The notes: generated from the letters alone by a model not told the origin. 64,000 bases of DNA from Gemmatimonas phototrophica (GCA_945869195.1 CAMBNV010000004.1:1-64000), one strand, 5' to 3'; shown: positions 46,146 through 55,737, counted from the stretch's first letter. Made by a program: numbers and translations.

Positions 46146-46298
46146 CTGAGGTTCGGTAGGAGACGATACCGCGCCGGCTCTCAAGCGAAGGGGCACCGGA
46201 TGATACCCTGCAAAGTACCGCTAGATCGGGATGCGGCTACCTGACGAGCGTCACATTTCCACCTGCCTTTCGGGACCAGCCGGCCAGATCCCCATCGT

Positions 46299-48335
46299 TC
46301 AGAACCCGATAATCGGCCCTACGCGAAAGAGCCGACGCGCATCGATCCGCAGCGCGGCTGGCTCCGTACCGGCAACGAAATACTCCAAGTACCGGTTCTC
46401 CTTCGGCGTCTCCGGCTCGGAGAGTTTTCCCGTCACCCGGTCGAGCTCGGCAATTACGACGCCGGAAGGCGGCAGCCACGGATCCCCGGCAAGTCCACCC
46501 CAGCTCGCCAGCATCTGTCCGAAAATCGGTGCGGCGAGCGAGCCACCTGCCGCCCCCGGCATGATCGTCTTGGGCCGGTCGAAGCCGAGCCAGACGCCGG
46601 CAACGATCTGCGGCGTTATACCCACGAACCAGACGTCGGTATTGTTGTCGGTGGTCCCCGTCTTCCCCGCCACCGGCACCGGCGCGGCGATGAATCGGCG
46701 CACAGCGGTCGCGGTCCCCGACTCGACGGCCTCACGCATGAGTTCACGCACGACGAAGGCGACGCTCGAGTCCATCGCGGGAGCCAGAAACCGCACCGCC
46801 TGACCATAGACCGAGCGACCCACCGGGTCGTCGATGCGGATCACGAACCGCGGCTCCACGGCCGCCCCGAGGTTCGCAATCGCCGTGAACGCAGTCACAA
46901 GGTCGATCGGTCGTACCGCGGAGGCACCGATCGCGCTCGAGGGGTATGGGGCGATCGGCGCCGTGAGTCCCATGCGCCGCGCCAGCGCGATGACCGAGTC
47001 CGGGCCAGCCGCCTCCCACAGGCGCACCGCCACCGGATTGCGCGACTGGGCGAGTGCTTCGCGCATGGTGATCCGGCCGAGGAACTCCCCGTCGGCATTC
47101 TGGGGGCGGTACACCTGCGCGTCGTAGCGAAGTTCGAGCGGCTCGTCGGCAAGTAACGCATTGGGCGGCGTCGAGTCCATGAGCGCGCGCGCATACACAA
47201 TCGGCTTGAACGTCGAGCCAGGCTGTCGTACCGCGTTGGTCGCACGATTGAACTGCGACTCCTGATAGTTGCGCCCGCCGAGTAACGCGCGCACGTCGCC
47301 GGTGGAGGGATCGATCGCGACCAACGCGCCCTGGAGGTAGTCGGAGCTGCCGCGGGCCTTCGTCGCGAAGGTCGGATGCCGATAGGTCGGACGCGCCTCG
47401 ACGGCCGCCGTGCCCTCGACGAGCGCGATGTGAGCCTGTCGCTGGAGCGCTGGGTCGAGCGTCGTCAGGATGGTGTACCCGCCGTCGCTCACGGGGATCC
47501 CGTCGCGTTCGACGCGCGCCCGCACGGCATCGACGAAGTAGGGGGCCGCGACCGACATCCCAAGATTGGGAGCGGTCCTCACCGGCTCGGCGCGCGCCGC
47601 CCTCGCCTGCGCACTGCTGATGAACCCCTGCTCCTGCATGAGCCCGATGATCGCGTCACGTCGGTTTTTGTTGCGCGCGGGGAAAAGCACCGGATCGTAG
47701 GTCCCGGGACCCTTGGGCAGCGACGCCAGCGACGCCGCTTCGGCGACACTCAGCCGCGACGCCGACTTGCCGAAGTAGTGTCGTGCCGCGGCCTCGACGC
47801 CATAGAAGCCGCGGCCAAAGCTGATCTGATTGAGATACGCCTCGAGAATCTGTGCCTTGGTGTAGTGCTTCTCCATCTCGCGTGCCGCCGATTGCTCCTT
47901 GAGTTTGCGCGAGATCGAGCGGTCAGTGCGATCGATGATGTCGGGATGCAGGTTCCCGACCAGTTGCTGTGTGATCGTGCTCGCGCCGCGACTGCCTCCG
48001 AGCAGATTGTCTCGAATCGCGGCCGCGACCCCGAGCAGGTCGACGCCGTCGTGCTGGTAAAAGCGCCGATCCTCTACGGCAATAAACGCCTGCGGCAGGT
48101 GCCTCGGGAGCGAGCTCAGGGAGACGCTCGTGCGCCACTGCTTGCCGATCTCGCCGATGAGCGAGCCGTCGCGCGCGAGGACGAGCGACGACTGGATTGG
48201 CCGCACGATCCGCCACGCCTCCGTGGCGGGCTGCTGGGCGACGACCGGCCGGCCGGCGAGCGGCCCCGCGACGAACGCCCCCGCGGCGAGTACCTGGGCC
48301 ATGACGGTCCGGCGGAGGGGCAGGTGCCTGAACAT
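46299..48335 (-). CDS. Penicillin-binding protein 1A-type (GT51 plus transpeptidase)
   Basis: 678 residues. N-terminal signal anchor, then the GT51 domain (E-D-R-R-F-Y-Q-H-D-G, catalytic Glu; G-A-S-T-I-T-Q-Q). The transpeptidase domain has S-T-F-K (Ser374, Lys377), S-R-N and K-T-G-T-T. It polymerises and crosslinks peptidoglycan in the periplasm. It ends close to 46299, upstream of a 153-bp stretch with no evident gene. Its 5' end diverges from nadE. Confidence 0.93.
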   Translation of the reverse strand: MFRHLPLRRTVMAQVLAAGAFVAGPLAGRPVVAQQPATEAWRIVRPIQSSLVLARDGSLIGEIGKQWRTSVSLSSLPRHLPQAFIAVEDRRFYQHDGVDLLGVAAAIRDNLLGGSRGASTITQQLVGNLHPDIIDRTDRSISRKLKEQSAAREMEKHYTKAQILEAYLNQISFGRGFYGVEAAARHYFGKSASRLSVAEAASLASLPKGPGTYDPVLFPARNKNRRDAIIGLMQEQGFISSAQARAARAEPVRTAPNLGMSVAAPYFVDAVRARVERDGIPVSDGGYTILTTLDPALQRQAHIALVEGTAAVEARPTYRHPTFATKARGSSDYLQGALVAIDPSTGDVRALLGGRNYQESQFNRATNAVRQPGSTFKPIVYARALMDSTPPNALLADEPLELRYDAQVYRPQNADGEFLGRITMREALAQSRNPVAVRLWEAAGPDSVIALARRMGLTAPIAPYPSSAIGASAVRPIDLVTAFTAIANLGAAVEPRFVIRIDDPVGRSVYGQAVRFLAPAMDSSVAFVVRELMREAVESGTATAVRRFIAAPVPVAGKTGTTDNNTDVWFVGITPQIVAGVWLGFDRPKTIMPGAAGGSLAAPIFGQMLASWGGLAGDPWLPPSGVVIAELDRVTGKLSEPETPKENRYLEYFVAGTEPAALRIDARRLFRVGPIIGF

Positions 48336-48427
48336 GTGGTGGAAATTACACGCGAACGACCCCCAAGGAGGCGATCCCGCACCGGTTGCCCGTACCCATT
48401 TGGCCCTCGGCGCTTCACCTTTCGAGC

Positions 48428-50272
48428 ATGCTCACGCTCGCTATCCCGCAGTTCCGCCCCCGGAAGGGGGATGTGGATGGGAACCTCGACCGGATTGGAG
48501 CGCTGCTCGCGCAGGCGGCGGCGCTTGAACCACGTCCGCAGGTCGTGATCTTCGCCGAGACGATCCTCTCCGGCTACTTCCTCGAGGGCGGGGTCCGCGA
48601 ACTCGCGCTCACGAGCGAAGCACTGGTCGCCGCGCTCGACGCGCAGTATGTCGCCTCGGTCCCCGCCGGGACCCGCATGGATGTGATACTCGGCTTCTAC
48701 GAGCAGCACGCCGACCAGATGCACAACAGCGCAGCGTGCGTCGCGTTCGGCGACGGGCCAGCCAGGATCGTGCACGTGCACCGGAAAAACTTCCTGCCCA
48801 CCTACTCGCTATTCGACGAGGAGCGGTTCGTGGAGCGGGGGTACGGCATTCGCGCCTTTGATACGTCGTGGGGTCGCGTGGCGATGCTCGTCTGCGAGGA
48901 CGCCTGGCATTCGCTTTCCGGGACGATCGCCGCGCTCGACGGCGCCCAAGTGATCGTCGTGGTCGCCGCGGCACCGGCGCGGGGTGCGGCACCGCGCAGC
49001 GACAGCGTACCGGGACCGGGCAGCGTCGAACGTTGGGAGCGGCTCATCCGAGACATTGCCGAGGAGCAGGGCGTGTTCTGCGTCCTCTCGAACCTCGTGG
49101 GGAGCGAGGGCGGACGGATGTTCCAGGGCGGGTCACTCGTCGCCGGACCGCGCGGCGACGTTCGGGTGCGCGCGCCGGTGTTCGACGAGGCGCTGCTTAC
49201 CGCCACGATCGATCTCGCCGATCTGGCGCGCGTGCGCGCCGATGTACCGATGCTCTCGGACCTGAAGGCGGCGCTGCCGTTCCTGCGCACAGAGCTGGAC
49301 CGAGCGATGGGAATCGCGGTGGCCGTTCCGGAGCCGGAGCCGGCTGGCGCGCCGGGGCTCGCGGCTCCGCCGGCCCTCCCTCGGGCGAAGGCAACGCGTG
49401 CCGTGCACTCCGCCAACGCACTCCCGGTGGTCAGAGGCGGCGAGACCGCGCGCGGCCTCCCGCCTGCGCTCGAGATTGAGGGAGCACTCGTTACGCAGTG
49501 GCTCGTCGCGTTTCTGCGCGATGAGTTCTCACGGCGCGGCTTTACCAAGGCGATCGTCGGGGTCTCGGGAGGCGTGGACTCGGCGGTCGTCGCCACGCTG
49601 GCGGCGCTCGCGCTCGGCAAAGAGAACGTGATCGGCGTCCGGATGCCGTATCGCACGTCGAGCCCCGACTCGCTCGCGCATGGGCAGCTGTTGATCGACC
49701 AGTTGGGAATCACGGGACGCACACTCGACATCACGGGCGCGGTCGACGGGTACCTGTCGCTCGAACCCGACGCCGACAGCGCACGCCGCGGCAACGTCAT
49801 GGCGCGCACGCGCATGATCGCGCTCTTCGACCTCTCGGCGAAGCATCGCGCCTTGCCTCTCGGTACCGGCAATAAGAGTGAGCGACTGCTGGGGTATTTC
49901 ACCTGGCATGCGGATGACTCCCCGCCCATCAACGCAATCGGCGATCTCTTCAAGACGCAGGTCTGGGCGCTCGCGCGCCACCTCGGCGTACCGCGCGAGA
50001 TCATCGAGAAGCCGGCGAGCGCCGATCTCGTACAGGGCCAGACTGACGAGGGTGACTTCGGCGTGAGCTATGCGATTGCGGACCAGGTGCTGAACTGGAT
50101 TCTGCACGGGTGGAGTGCCGGGGAGCTCGTCTCGCGAGGGGTCGACGCGGACGCGACCGCGCTCGTGACGAAGCGGCTTGGGTCGACGCACTGGAAGCGC
50201 AAGTTGCCGACGGTTGCGATGCTCTCTGCCGCCGCGATCGGGGAGAGCTACCTGCGGCCGGTCGATTATTGA
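48428..50272 (+). CDS. nadE: Glutamine-dependent NAD+ synthetase
   Basis: 614 residues. The N-terminal nitrilase-type glutaminase domain has the Glu-Lys-Cys triad (Glu44 in F-A-E-T; Lys in H-R-K-N-F; Cys in L-V-C-E-D-A-W). The C-terminal NadE domain has the PP-loop G-V-S-G-G-V-D-S and G-T-G-N-K-S-E. It amidates deamido-NAD+ using ammonia from glutamine. The ATG at 48428 is at the domain start. Confidence 0.95.
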   Translation: MLTLAIPQFRPRKGDVDGNLDRIGALLAQAAALEPRPQVVIFAETILSGYFLEGGVRELALTSEALVAALDAQYVASVPAGTRMDVILGFYEQHADQMHNSAACVAFGDGPARIVHVHRKNFLPTYSLFDEERFVERGYGIRAFDTSWGRVAMLVCEDAWHSLSGTIAALDGAQVIVVVAAAPARGAAPRSDSVPGPGSVERWERLIRDIAEEQGVFCVLSNLVGSEGGRMFQGGSLVAGPRGDVRVRAPVFDEALLTATIDLADLARVRADVPMLSDLKAALPFLRTELDRAMGIAVAVPEPEPAGAPGLAAPPALPRAKATRAVHSANALPVVRGGETARGLPPALEIEGALVTQWLVAFLRDEFSRRGFTKAIVGVSGGVDSAVVATLAALALGKENVIGVRMPYRTSSPDSLAHGQLLIDQLGITGRTLDITGAVDGYLSLEPDADSARRGNVMARTRMIALFDLSAKHRALPLGTGNKSERLLGYFTWHADDSPPINAIGDLFKTQVWALARHLGVPREIIEKPASADLVQGQTDEGDFGVSYAIADQVLNWILHGWSAGELVSRGVDADATALVTKRLGSTHWKRKLPTVAMLSAAAIGESYLRPVDY

Positions 50273-50428
50273 CGCGCAGCACGGAGCCCGGAGACGGCCG
50301 CAGCAAGCGGGTGTATGGGCAGACGGACCAACTCTCCTCCTCCCCCTCTGCTCGGCGTCGCAGGATTCGGGTGGAGCGCACCCGCTGGGCGTGGTAGATA
50401 CCGTGCGACCGCGCCACTGGAGATCGCG

Positions 50429-51364
50429 ATGAGCGTCGAGCAAGTCAACATCGACTACGCGCGCGTCGAGCGAGCGATCCGCTTTCTTGACCGCGCAGGC
50501 GCAGGCGCGCCGAGTCTCGCGACCGTCGCCGCGCATGTCGGACTGAGCGAGGCGCACTTTCAGCGACTCTTCACAAAGTGGGCGGGGATCAGCCCTAAGC
50601 GATTCTTGCAGCATCGCACCGCCGAAGTGGTGAAGGGGTTACTGCGCGAGCGGCGGCCACTGCTCGAGGTGACTTTCGAAGCGGGGCTCTCCGGGCCTGG
50701 CCGGTTGCATGATCTGCTCGTCAACGCCGAGGCCGTCACGCCAGGGGAGTTCCAGCGCGCGGGCGAGGGGCTCACGATTCATTTCGGCTTCCATCCCACG
50801 CCGTTCGGCGAATGCGCCATCGCCGTGACGAAGCGCGGCGTCTGCCATCTCGCGTTCGTAGCGCCGGTGAGTCGAGAGAACGCCCTCGACCGTATCAGGC
50901 ACGATTGGCCAGCGGCGACACTCGTCGCCGATCAGGCAGCGACGTGTCGGTCGGCGGCGGCGGCGTTCCCGCCGCAATGGACGGCGCCAACGGCGGGACT
51001 CGCCTTGCATCTGAAGGGCACGAACTTCCAGCTCAAGGTTTGGCGGGCGCTCCTCGCGATCCCGCCCGGGAGTGTCACGACCTATGGAGATCTGGCGCTC
51101 GCGGTCGGCAACGCGAAGGCATCACGCGCGGTCGGCACCGCGGTGGGGAGCAATCCGGTGAGCTACCTCATTCCGTGCCATCGCGTGATCCGCTCGACCG
51201 GCGAACTCGGCGGCTACGCCTGGGGTCCTGATCGCAAGCGCGCGATGCTCGCGCTCGAAGCGTCGCGTGCCGAAGCGTCGCGTGCCGAAGCGGCCGAGCG
51301 GGAGCCGGGGGATCTCCCTCCGGTCTCGCGTCTACCGCTACGCCGCCTGCGCGCACGCCAGTGA
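50429..51364 (+). CDS. Ada-like O6-alkylguanine-DNA methyltransferase with AraC helix-turn-helix
   Basis: 311 residues from ATG 50429, with GGAG 7 nt upstream. N-terminal AraC-type DNA-binding domain (L-A-T-V-A-A-H-V-G-L-S), then an MGMT domain with the acceptor Cys in I-P-C-H-R-V (Cys250). The N-terminal Ada Cys-rich phosphotriester domain is absent, so induction by methylated phosphates via that domain is not possible. It repairs O6-methylguanine by stoichiometric transfer. The last 27 bp overlap the convergent HNH gene. Confidence 0.88.
   Translation: MSVEQVNIDYARVERAIRFLDRAGAGAPSLATVAAHVGLSEAHFQRLFTKWAGISPKRFLQHRTAEVVKGLLRERRPLLEVTFEAGLSGPGRLHDLLVNAEAVTPGEFQRAGEGLTIHFGFHPTPFGECAIAVTKRGVCHLAFVAPVSRENALDRIRHDWPAATLVADQAATCRSAAAAFPPQWTAPTAGLALHLKGTNFQLKVWRALLAIPPGSVTTYGDLALAVGNAKASRAVGTAVGSNPVSYLIPCHRVIRSTGELGGYAWGPDRKRAMLALEASRAEASRAEAAEREPGDLPPVSRLPLRRLRARQ
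51260..51289 (+). repeat. 15-bp tandem duplication in the Ada-like gene
   Basis: GCGTCGCGTGCCGAA is directly repeated and encodes A-S-R-A-E twice, in the disordered C-terminal tail after the methyltransferase domain. Confidence 0.85.
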
Positions 51365-51742
51365 CACCGCCCGCCGCGCGCCGCGCTTGAGCTGCCGGTG
51401 CACGGCCCGCGCGAACCGCATGAAGTTCTGCCCCGCGAACGGGTAGCGCGTGAAGAACTCAGCCGGCAGCAGCGCGCCTTTCCGCTGGTTGCACGGCTGA
51501 CAGGCAGAGACCAGGTTGCCCGGCAGATGGGTCCCGCCACGTGAGACCGGCATCACATGATCCAGCGTGGCGTTGTCCAACCCCAGACCGGTCCCGCAAT
51601 ACACACATCGACGTCCACAATCCCGAAAGGTCGCGCGCTTGACCTGGCGCTTGTGCTGCTGGTGCTCGAGCTGGCGAGCGTGACGGGATAGCCCGCGCGT
51701 GGACCGAGCGAGCGAAGCGTGGTGGACGAGCCGACGTGACAT
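51338..51742 (-). CDS. HNH endonuclease
   Basis: 134 residues from ATG 51742, with GAGG upstream. Zinc-binding C-V-Y-C and C-Q-P-C-N surround the HNH core (L-D-H-V-M-P-V-S-R-G-G and N-L-V). The His-Asn-type catalytic residues look intact. Such small HNH proteins occur in many bacteria; the target is unknown. It converges on the Ada-like gene with a 27-bp overlap. Confidence 0.88.
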   Translation of the reverse strand: MSRRLVHHASLARSTRGLSRHARQLEHQQHKRQVKRATFRDCGRRCVYCGTGLGLDNATLDHVMPVSRGGTHLPGNLVSACQPCNQRKGALLPAEFFTRYPFAGQNFMRFARAVHRQLKRGARRAVSLACAQAA

Positions 51743-52139
51743 CTGACCTCGCCGGAAATGACGACACCCCGCTGCGGGGCGAGATGCCCGAGCGGGGTGT
51801 GGTCGAGAAAGAGGAGGCGCCAAATCGCGGGCGCCGTGAGCGACCGTTGTACTCCTGAATCAGATGCCTGTCCGAATGTTCCGGTCACGGGGCTCCTTAA
51901 TTGGGAATCGCGAGGATTCGCGCCCCCTTTGCATCTCTGACGCCGCCATCATGAGTACGTCACTTGAAACTGCGCAAGGGAATCTCGCAAAGTCGCAGAT
52001 TTGTGAGGCACGAGTTGCCGGCGCTCACCCCAACCGGAAGATGTTCGCACGACCCATCCCCGACCTGCTGTACTCGCTACCTTTCTCTCATTCCGATCGC
52101 CCGCTATTCGGGCGCCACGCCTCCCTGCCCCACCCGACC
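51743..52139 (+). other. Long leader upstream of the fused E1 gene (397 bp)
   Basis: This is the longest gene-free stretch. It holds a hairpin with 10-bp arms (51764-51773 with 51791-51800) and an inner GGGC/GCCC stem, but no T-run. A small stem lies at 51909-51922. The E1 frame is open through it from 51864, with an ATG at 51951, yet this part lacks domain-like sequence. Promoter and regulation are unresolved. Confidence 0.4.
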
Positions 52140-54248
52140 ATGGCCACCTCCGCCAAGGCCCGCCCCGCGACGCACGGTCTCTCCAAGGACCAGCTCGTCG
52201 CGGCCTACCGTACGATGCTCCTATCGCGTCGACTCGACGATAAGGAGATCCAGCTTAAACGCCAGAATAAGATCTTCTTCCAGATCTCCGGCGCCGGCCA
52301 TGAAGCCGTTCTGACCGCCGCCGGCATGGTCTTCAAGCCGTCGTACGACTGGTTCTACATGTACTATCGCGATCGCGCCCTCTGCCTCCAGCTCGGCATG
52401 ACCGGCGCCGAGATGCTCTACTCGGCCGTCGGCGCGGCGATTGACCCCAACTCGGGCGGGCGGCAGATGCCCTCGCACTGGGGGCATAAGAAGCTCAACA
52501 TCGTGTCGACCTCGTCGCCCACCGGAACGCAGTTTCTCCAGGCGGTCGGCTCGGCCGAGGCGTCGGTACGCGCCAAGCTGCTCGGCATCACCGACGGGTT
52601 CCTCGAGGACGAGGTCGTCTTCGTCTCCACCGGCGACGGGACCACGTCGCAGGGCGAGTTCTGGGAGTCGCTCAACACGGCCTCCAACCTCAAGCTCCCG
52701 GTGGTCTATCTCGTCGAGGACAACGGCTACGCGATCTCGGTCCCAGTCGAGGTCAGTACGGCCGGCGGTTCCATCAGCAAGCTCGTGACCGGCTTCCCCG
52801 ACCTGTACATCCAGGAGGTCGACGGCTGTGACTTTCTCGCCTCGTACGCGGTGCTGCAGAAGGCCGTCGCCTACGCGCGCCAGCGGAAGGGCCCGGCGCT
52901 CGTGCACGCCAAGGTGATTCGCCCCTACTCGCATTCCCTCTCCGACGACGAGGTGATGTACCGCCCCGACGCCGAACGCGAAGCCGATGCGGCGCGCGAC
53001 CCGATCACGACCTATCCGAAGTGGCTCCTGAGCGAGGGCTACGCGACCGAAGCCGAGATCGCCGCCATCCACGAGTCGGTCGACGCCGAAGTGCTCGCAG
53101 CCACCGACGACGCGCTCACACAGCCGCAGCCGGCACCCGAGACGGCGGCCTTTGCCGTCTACTCGCCCGACGTCGACCCGACGAGCGACCAGTTCGACAC
53201 CGAGGACGACCCCAAGTTCTCGGGCGACCCGACCACCATGGTCGACCTGCTCAACGCCTGCATGAAGGATGAGATGCGGCGTGACGGGAAGATCGTGATG
53301 TTCGGCGAGGACGTGGCCGACGTCTCGCGCGAGGAGTACCTCGGCAAGGTCAAGGGCAAGGGTGGCGTCTTCAAGGTGACGTGGGGCCTGCAGAAGGAGT
53401 TCGGCGGCACGCGGGTGTTCAACACACCACTCGCTGAGGCGAACATCATGGGCCGTGCGATCGGAATGTCGCTCCGCGGGTTCAAGCCGGTGGTCGAGAT
53501 CCAGTTCTTCGACTACATCTGGACCGCCTACATGCAGATCCGCGACGAACTCGCGACCATGCGCTACCGCTCCAACAACCACTTCGCCGCACCGATGGTC
53601 GTGCGCACGACGTACGGCGGTTATATCCGCGGCGCGATCTATCACTCGCAGACGGGGGCCTCGCTCTTCACGCACTGCCCGGGCCTGCGGGTGGTCTGCC
53701 CGAGCAACGCGCTCGACGCCAACGGCCTCCTCCGCACGGCGATCCGCTGCGAGGACCCGGTGATCTTCCTCGAGCACAAGCATCTGTACCGGCAGACGTA
53801 CAACAAGAGCGCCTACCCGGGCGCGAACTTCATGATTCCGTTCGGCAAGGCGCGCGTCGTCAAGGAAGGCAGCGCCGTGACGGTGGTGACCTATGGCGCG
53901 ACGGTGCAGCGCGCCCTGGTGGCCGCCAAGCAGGTCGAGGACGAGCAGGGGCTCTCCGTCGAGGTGATCGACCTACGCACGCTCTCGCCCTGGGACCAGG
54001 AGGCCGTCTACGCCTCGGTCAAGAAGACGGGCCGCGTGATCGTGGCGTACGAGGATTCGATTTCATGGGGCTACGGTGCGGAGATCGCGGCGCGCATCGC
54101 CGACGACTGCTTCGCCTGGCTCGACGCGCCGGTGAAGCGAGTGGCGAGCATGGATACGTTTGTCGGCTATGCGCCGAGCCTCGAGGACGAGATTCTGCCG
54201 CAGGTGGCGGACTTTACCAAGGCGTACTCGGAGATTGCGGCGTTCTAG
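52140..54248 (+). CDS. Fused alpha-beta E1 of a 2-oxoacid (pyruvate or branched-chain) dehydrogenase
   Basis: 702 residues from ATG 52140. The alpha part (about 1-340) has the thiamine-diphosphate motif [10 protein letters not shown]. The beta part (about 370-702) follows in one chain (M-F-G-E-D-V-A, T-P-L-A-E). It is fused as in Bacteroidota and some other phyla, whereas most bacteria use two genes. It decarboxylates a 2-oxoacid and passes the acyl group to lipoyl-E2. E2 and E3 are not in the window; sthA is not a lipoamide dehydrogenase. Confidence 0.92.
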   Translation: MATSAKARPATHGLSKDQLVAAYRTMLLSRRLDDKEIQLKRQNKIFFQISGAGHEAVLTAAGMVFKPSYDWFYMYYRDRALCLQLGMTGAEMLYSAVGAAIDPNSGGRQMPSHWGHKKLNIVSTSSPTGTQFLQAVGSAEASVRAKLLGITDGFLEDEVVFVSTGDGTTSQGEFWESLNTASNLKLPVVYLVEDNGYAISVPVEVSTAGGSISKLVTGFPDLYIQEVDGCDFLASYAVLQKAVAYARQRKGPALVHAKVIRPYSHSLSDDEVMYRPDAEREADAARDPITTYPKWLLSEGYATEAEIAAIHESVDAEVLAATDDALTQPQPAPETAAFAVYSPDVDPTSDQFDTEDDPKFSGDPTTMVDLLNACMKDEMRRDGKIVMFGEDVADVSREEYLGKVKGKGGVFKVTWGLQKEFGGTRVFNTPLAEANIMGRAIGMSLRGFKPVVEIQFFDYIWTAYMQIRDELATMRYRSNNHFAAPMVVRTTYGGYIRGAIYHSQTGASLFTHCPGLRVVCPSNALDANGLLRTAIRCEDPVIFLEHKHLYRQTYNKSAYPGANFMIPFGKARVVKEGSAVTVVTYGATVQRALVAAKQVEDEQGLSVEVIDLRTLSPWDQEAVYASVKKTGRVIVAYEDSISWGYGAEIAARIADDCFAWLDAPVKRVASMDTFVGYAPSLEDEILPQVADFTKAYSEIAAF

Positions 54249-54571
54249 GCGCGCTCGAACACGATCCGGCCACCCACGATTTTCAGGAGGACCGTCGCGT
54301 TCCGGACCGGGGTGGGTGCGATCGGCGCGACGTCGCGCTCGGTCATCACGAGATCGGCCAGTATCCCCGCCCTGAGCACGCCGGGTTCGACCGCCTCAAC
54401 CATCGCCCCCTTGGCATCAATCACGCGGGCGCCGGCGGCGAGCTTCATAATCTCGGCGCTCGAGCCGACAGCCTCGATCCGATCGCCCTCGATCGCGACC
54501 GCATCGGCCCACGGGCGGCGCGGATCGCCCGTCCAGACGCGCGCGTTCACGATCACGATCTTCACGGCCAT
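54245..54571 (-). pseudogene. Amidohydrolase (YtcJ/family-3-like) remnant lacking the catalytic barrel
   Basis: 108 residues. Residues 1-56 are the N-terminal beta-sandwich part (I-V-N-A-R-V-W-T-G, I-E-G-D-R-I-E-A-V-G, V-I-D-A-K-G). About residue 58 onward jumps to the C-terminal part (G-I-L-A-D-L-V-M, V-G-G-R-I-V-F). The metal-binding barrel of about 400 residues expected between them is missing without a frameshift. It may be a decayed gene or a minimal domain kept in frame. Its stop overlaps the E1 stop. Confidence 0.7.
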
Positions 54572-54638
54572 AGCGGCGACAGCGAGATGTTTGAGCAACA
54601 CGAGTCCGAATGTGGGATGCCGCGGACAGCCCGACGAC

Positions 54639-54956
54639 TCAGGCGCGGCGCTCGGTGGCGTCGCGCACGTCGAGCAGGATCTCGAAGTAGAGCTGCTCGC
54701 GACGGTACGAGAAGTCGAGAGAAGCCATCTGCGACTCGTCCTCGGACGCCTTCGCCCGCTTGAAGGCCTCGCTGTACATCTCCTCGAGATTGGCGAGGAT
54801 GCGCTCACGGGAACGGGACATGGGGATCTTCTCCAGGGCTGCGAAGGTCAGGCGCGGCGGCTCGAAGGGCGCCGGTGCGGGCGACGTCGGGCGCTCGAGC
54901 AGGAATTTCTTGGCGACGCCGAGGAAGCCGCGCCGCGCGTCGGAAGGAATGGACAC
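54639..54956 (-). CDS. Hypothetical protein, small and helical
   Basis: 105 residues from GTG 54956. It has a Pro/Ala-rich linker near 22-35 and a charged helical C-terminus. No signal, membrane or known motif. No Shine-Dalgarno before the GTG, so an internal ATG (near codon 46) could be used. Function unknown. Confidence 0.5.
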   Translation of the reverse strand: MSIPSDARRGFLGVAKKFLLERPTSPAPAPFEPPRLTFAALEKIPMSRSRERILANLEEMYSEAFKRAKASEDESQMASLDFSYRREQLYFEILLDVRDATERRA

Positions 54957-55055
54957 GAGCGAAGGGTAGCCCGGGCGCGAGCGCCCAGCAACAATGACGC
55001 GGTCGTCGACGTGCGCAGTCGGTCGACAGCGCGAGGCCGTACGGCCTCGCCTCTT

Positions 55056-55406
55056 TCATCCTTCAGCCTTCGTCAGCCGATGAAAGACCGCCTCGCTCAC
55101 CTCGTGCCCGTCCCGCAGATGTTCAACGACGATCCGTTCGAGGAGCTGCGGCGTCACCCCGGCATACCAGACGCCCTCCGGGTAGACGGCGACGATCGGT
55201 CCCCCGGCACAGACGCCGAGGCAGGGTGCTTCGCTGCGCTTGACCCGGTTGGGGCCGAAGAGCAACTCCTCGCGCTGGAGCAATTGCGCCAGCAACGAAT
55301 AGAGACCTCGGCCTTGCCGGTCCTCGGTACAGAAGCCACCGGTGCAGACGAGTACGTGCCGCGCGTATGGCTCCATGAACGCGCGCCTCTGCTCAGGACC
55401 GGTCAC
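55056..55406 (-). CDS. Thioredoxin-like [2Fe-2S] ferredoxin (second of pair)
   Basis: 116 residues from GTG 55406; AAGGAG lies 10 nt upstream, inside the end of the previous gene. The Cys set is C-T-G-G-F-C (C-x4-C) and C-L-G-V-C (C-x3-C), as in NuoE/Shethna-type ferredoxins. It starts 7 bp after the upstream ferredoxin stop and is in the same run. Confidence 0.85.
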   Translation of the reverse strand: MTGPEQRRAFMEPYARHVLVCTGGFCTEDRQGRGLYSLLAQLLQREELLFGPNRVKRSEAPCLGVCAGGPIVAVYPEGVWYAGVTPQLLERIVVEHLRDGHEVSEAVFHRLTKAEG

Positions 55407-55413
55407 CGACCAC

Positions 55414-55737
55414 TCACTCCTTATTCAGCTTGTGGTCGCCCGGCGGCGCGATATACAGGTGCGCCTGCACGGGAGTTCCGCCGAGAAGATGCTCGGTCAG
55501 GATTCGTTGTGCGGCGGGGAGGTCGACGCTGTGGTACCAGACGTTTTCCGGATAGACCACGACCATCGGGCCGTGGCCGCATTGGCTCATGCACCCCGAC
55601 TTGTTCACGCGCACCGTCTGCGCGACACCGGCGTCACGCAGACCATTCTTGAAGAGGTTGAACGTGGCTTCCGATTCCTGCGACCCGCAGGTCTTCCCAC
55701 CCGTGCAGACGAACACGTGCTTCTCGTACTGGCCCAT
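55414..55737 (-). CDS. Thioredoxin-like [2Fe-2S] ferredoxin (first of pair)
   Basis: 107 residues. Cys set C-T-G-G-K-T-C (C-x5-C) and C-M-S-Q-C (C-x3-C). The fold call rests on the matching V-V-Y-P-E-N-V-W-Y strand in both genes, which marks this family. It probably carries electrons to an unidentified partner. It diverges from csaA. Confidence 0.85.
   Translation of the reverse strand: MGQYEKHVFVCTGGKTCGSQESEATFNLFKNGLRDAGVAQTVRVNKSGCMSQCGHGPMVVVYPENVWYHSVDLPAAQRILTEHLLGGTPVQAHLYIAPPGDHKLNKE

Noticed and set aside
46146..46298. Possible tRNA or small gene in the 153-bp gap after the PBP gene
   Set aside because: No cloverleaf, GTTCRANNC box or start/stop with a good ribosome site was seen.
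52221..53783. Long antisense frame (about 520 codons) opposite the fused E1 gene
   Set aside because: No domain is recognisable and the + strand protein is unmistakable; high GC makes long antisense frames common.
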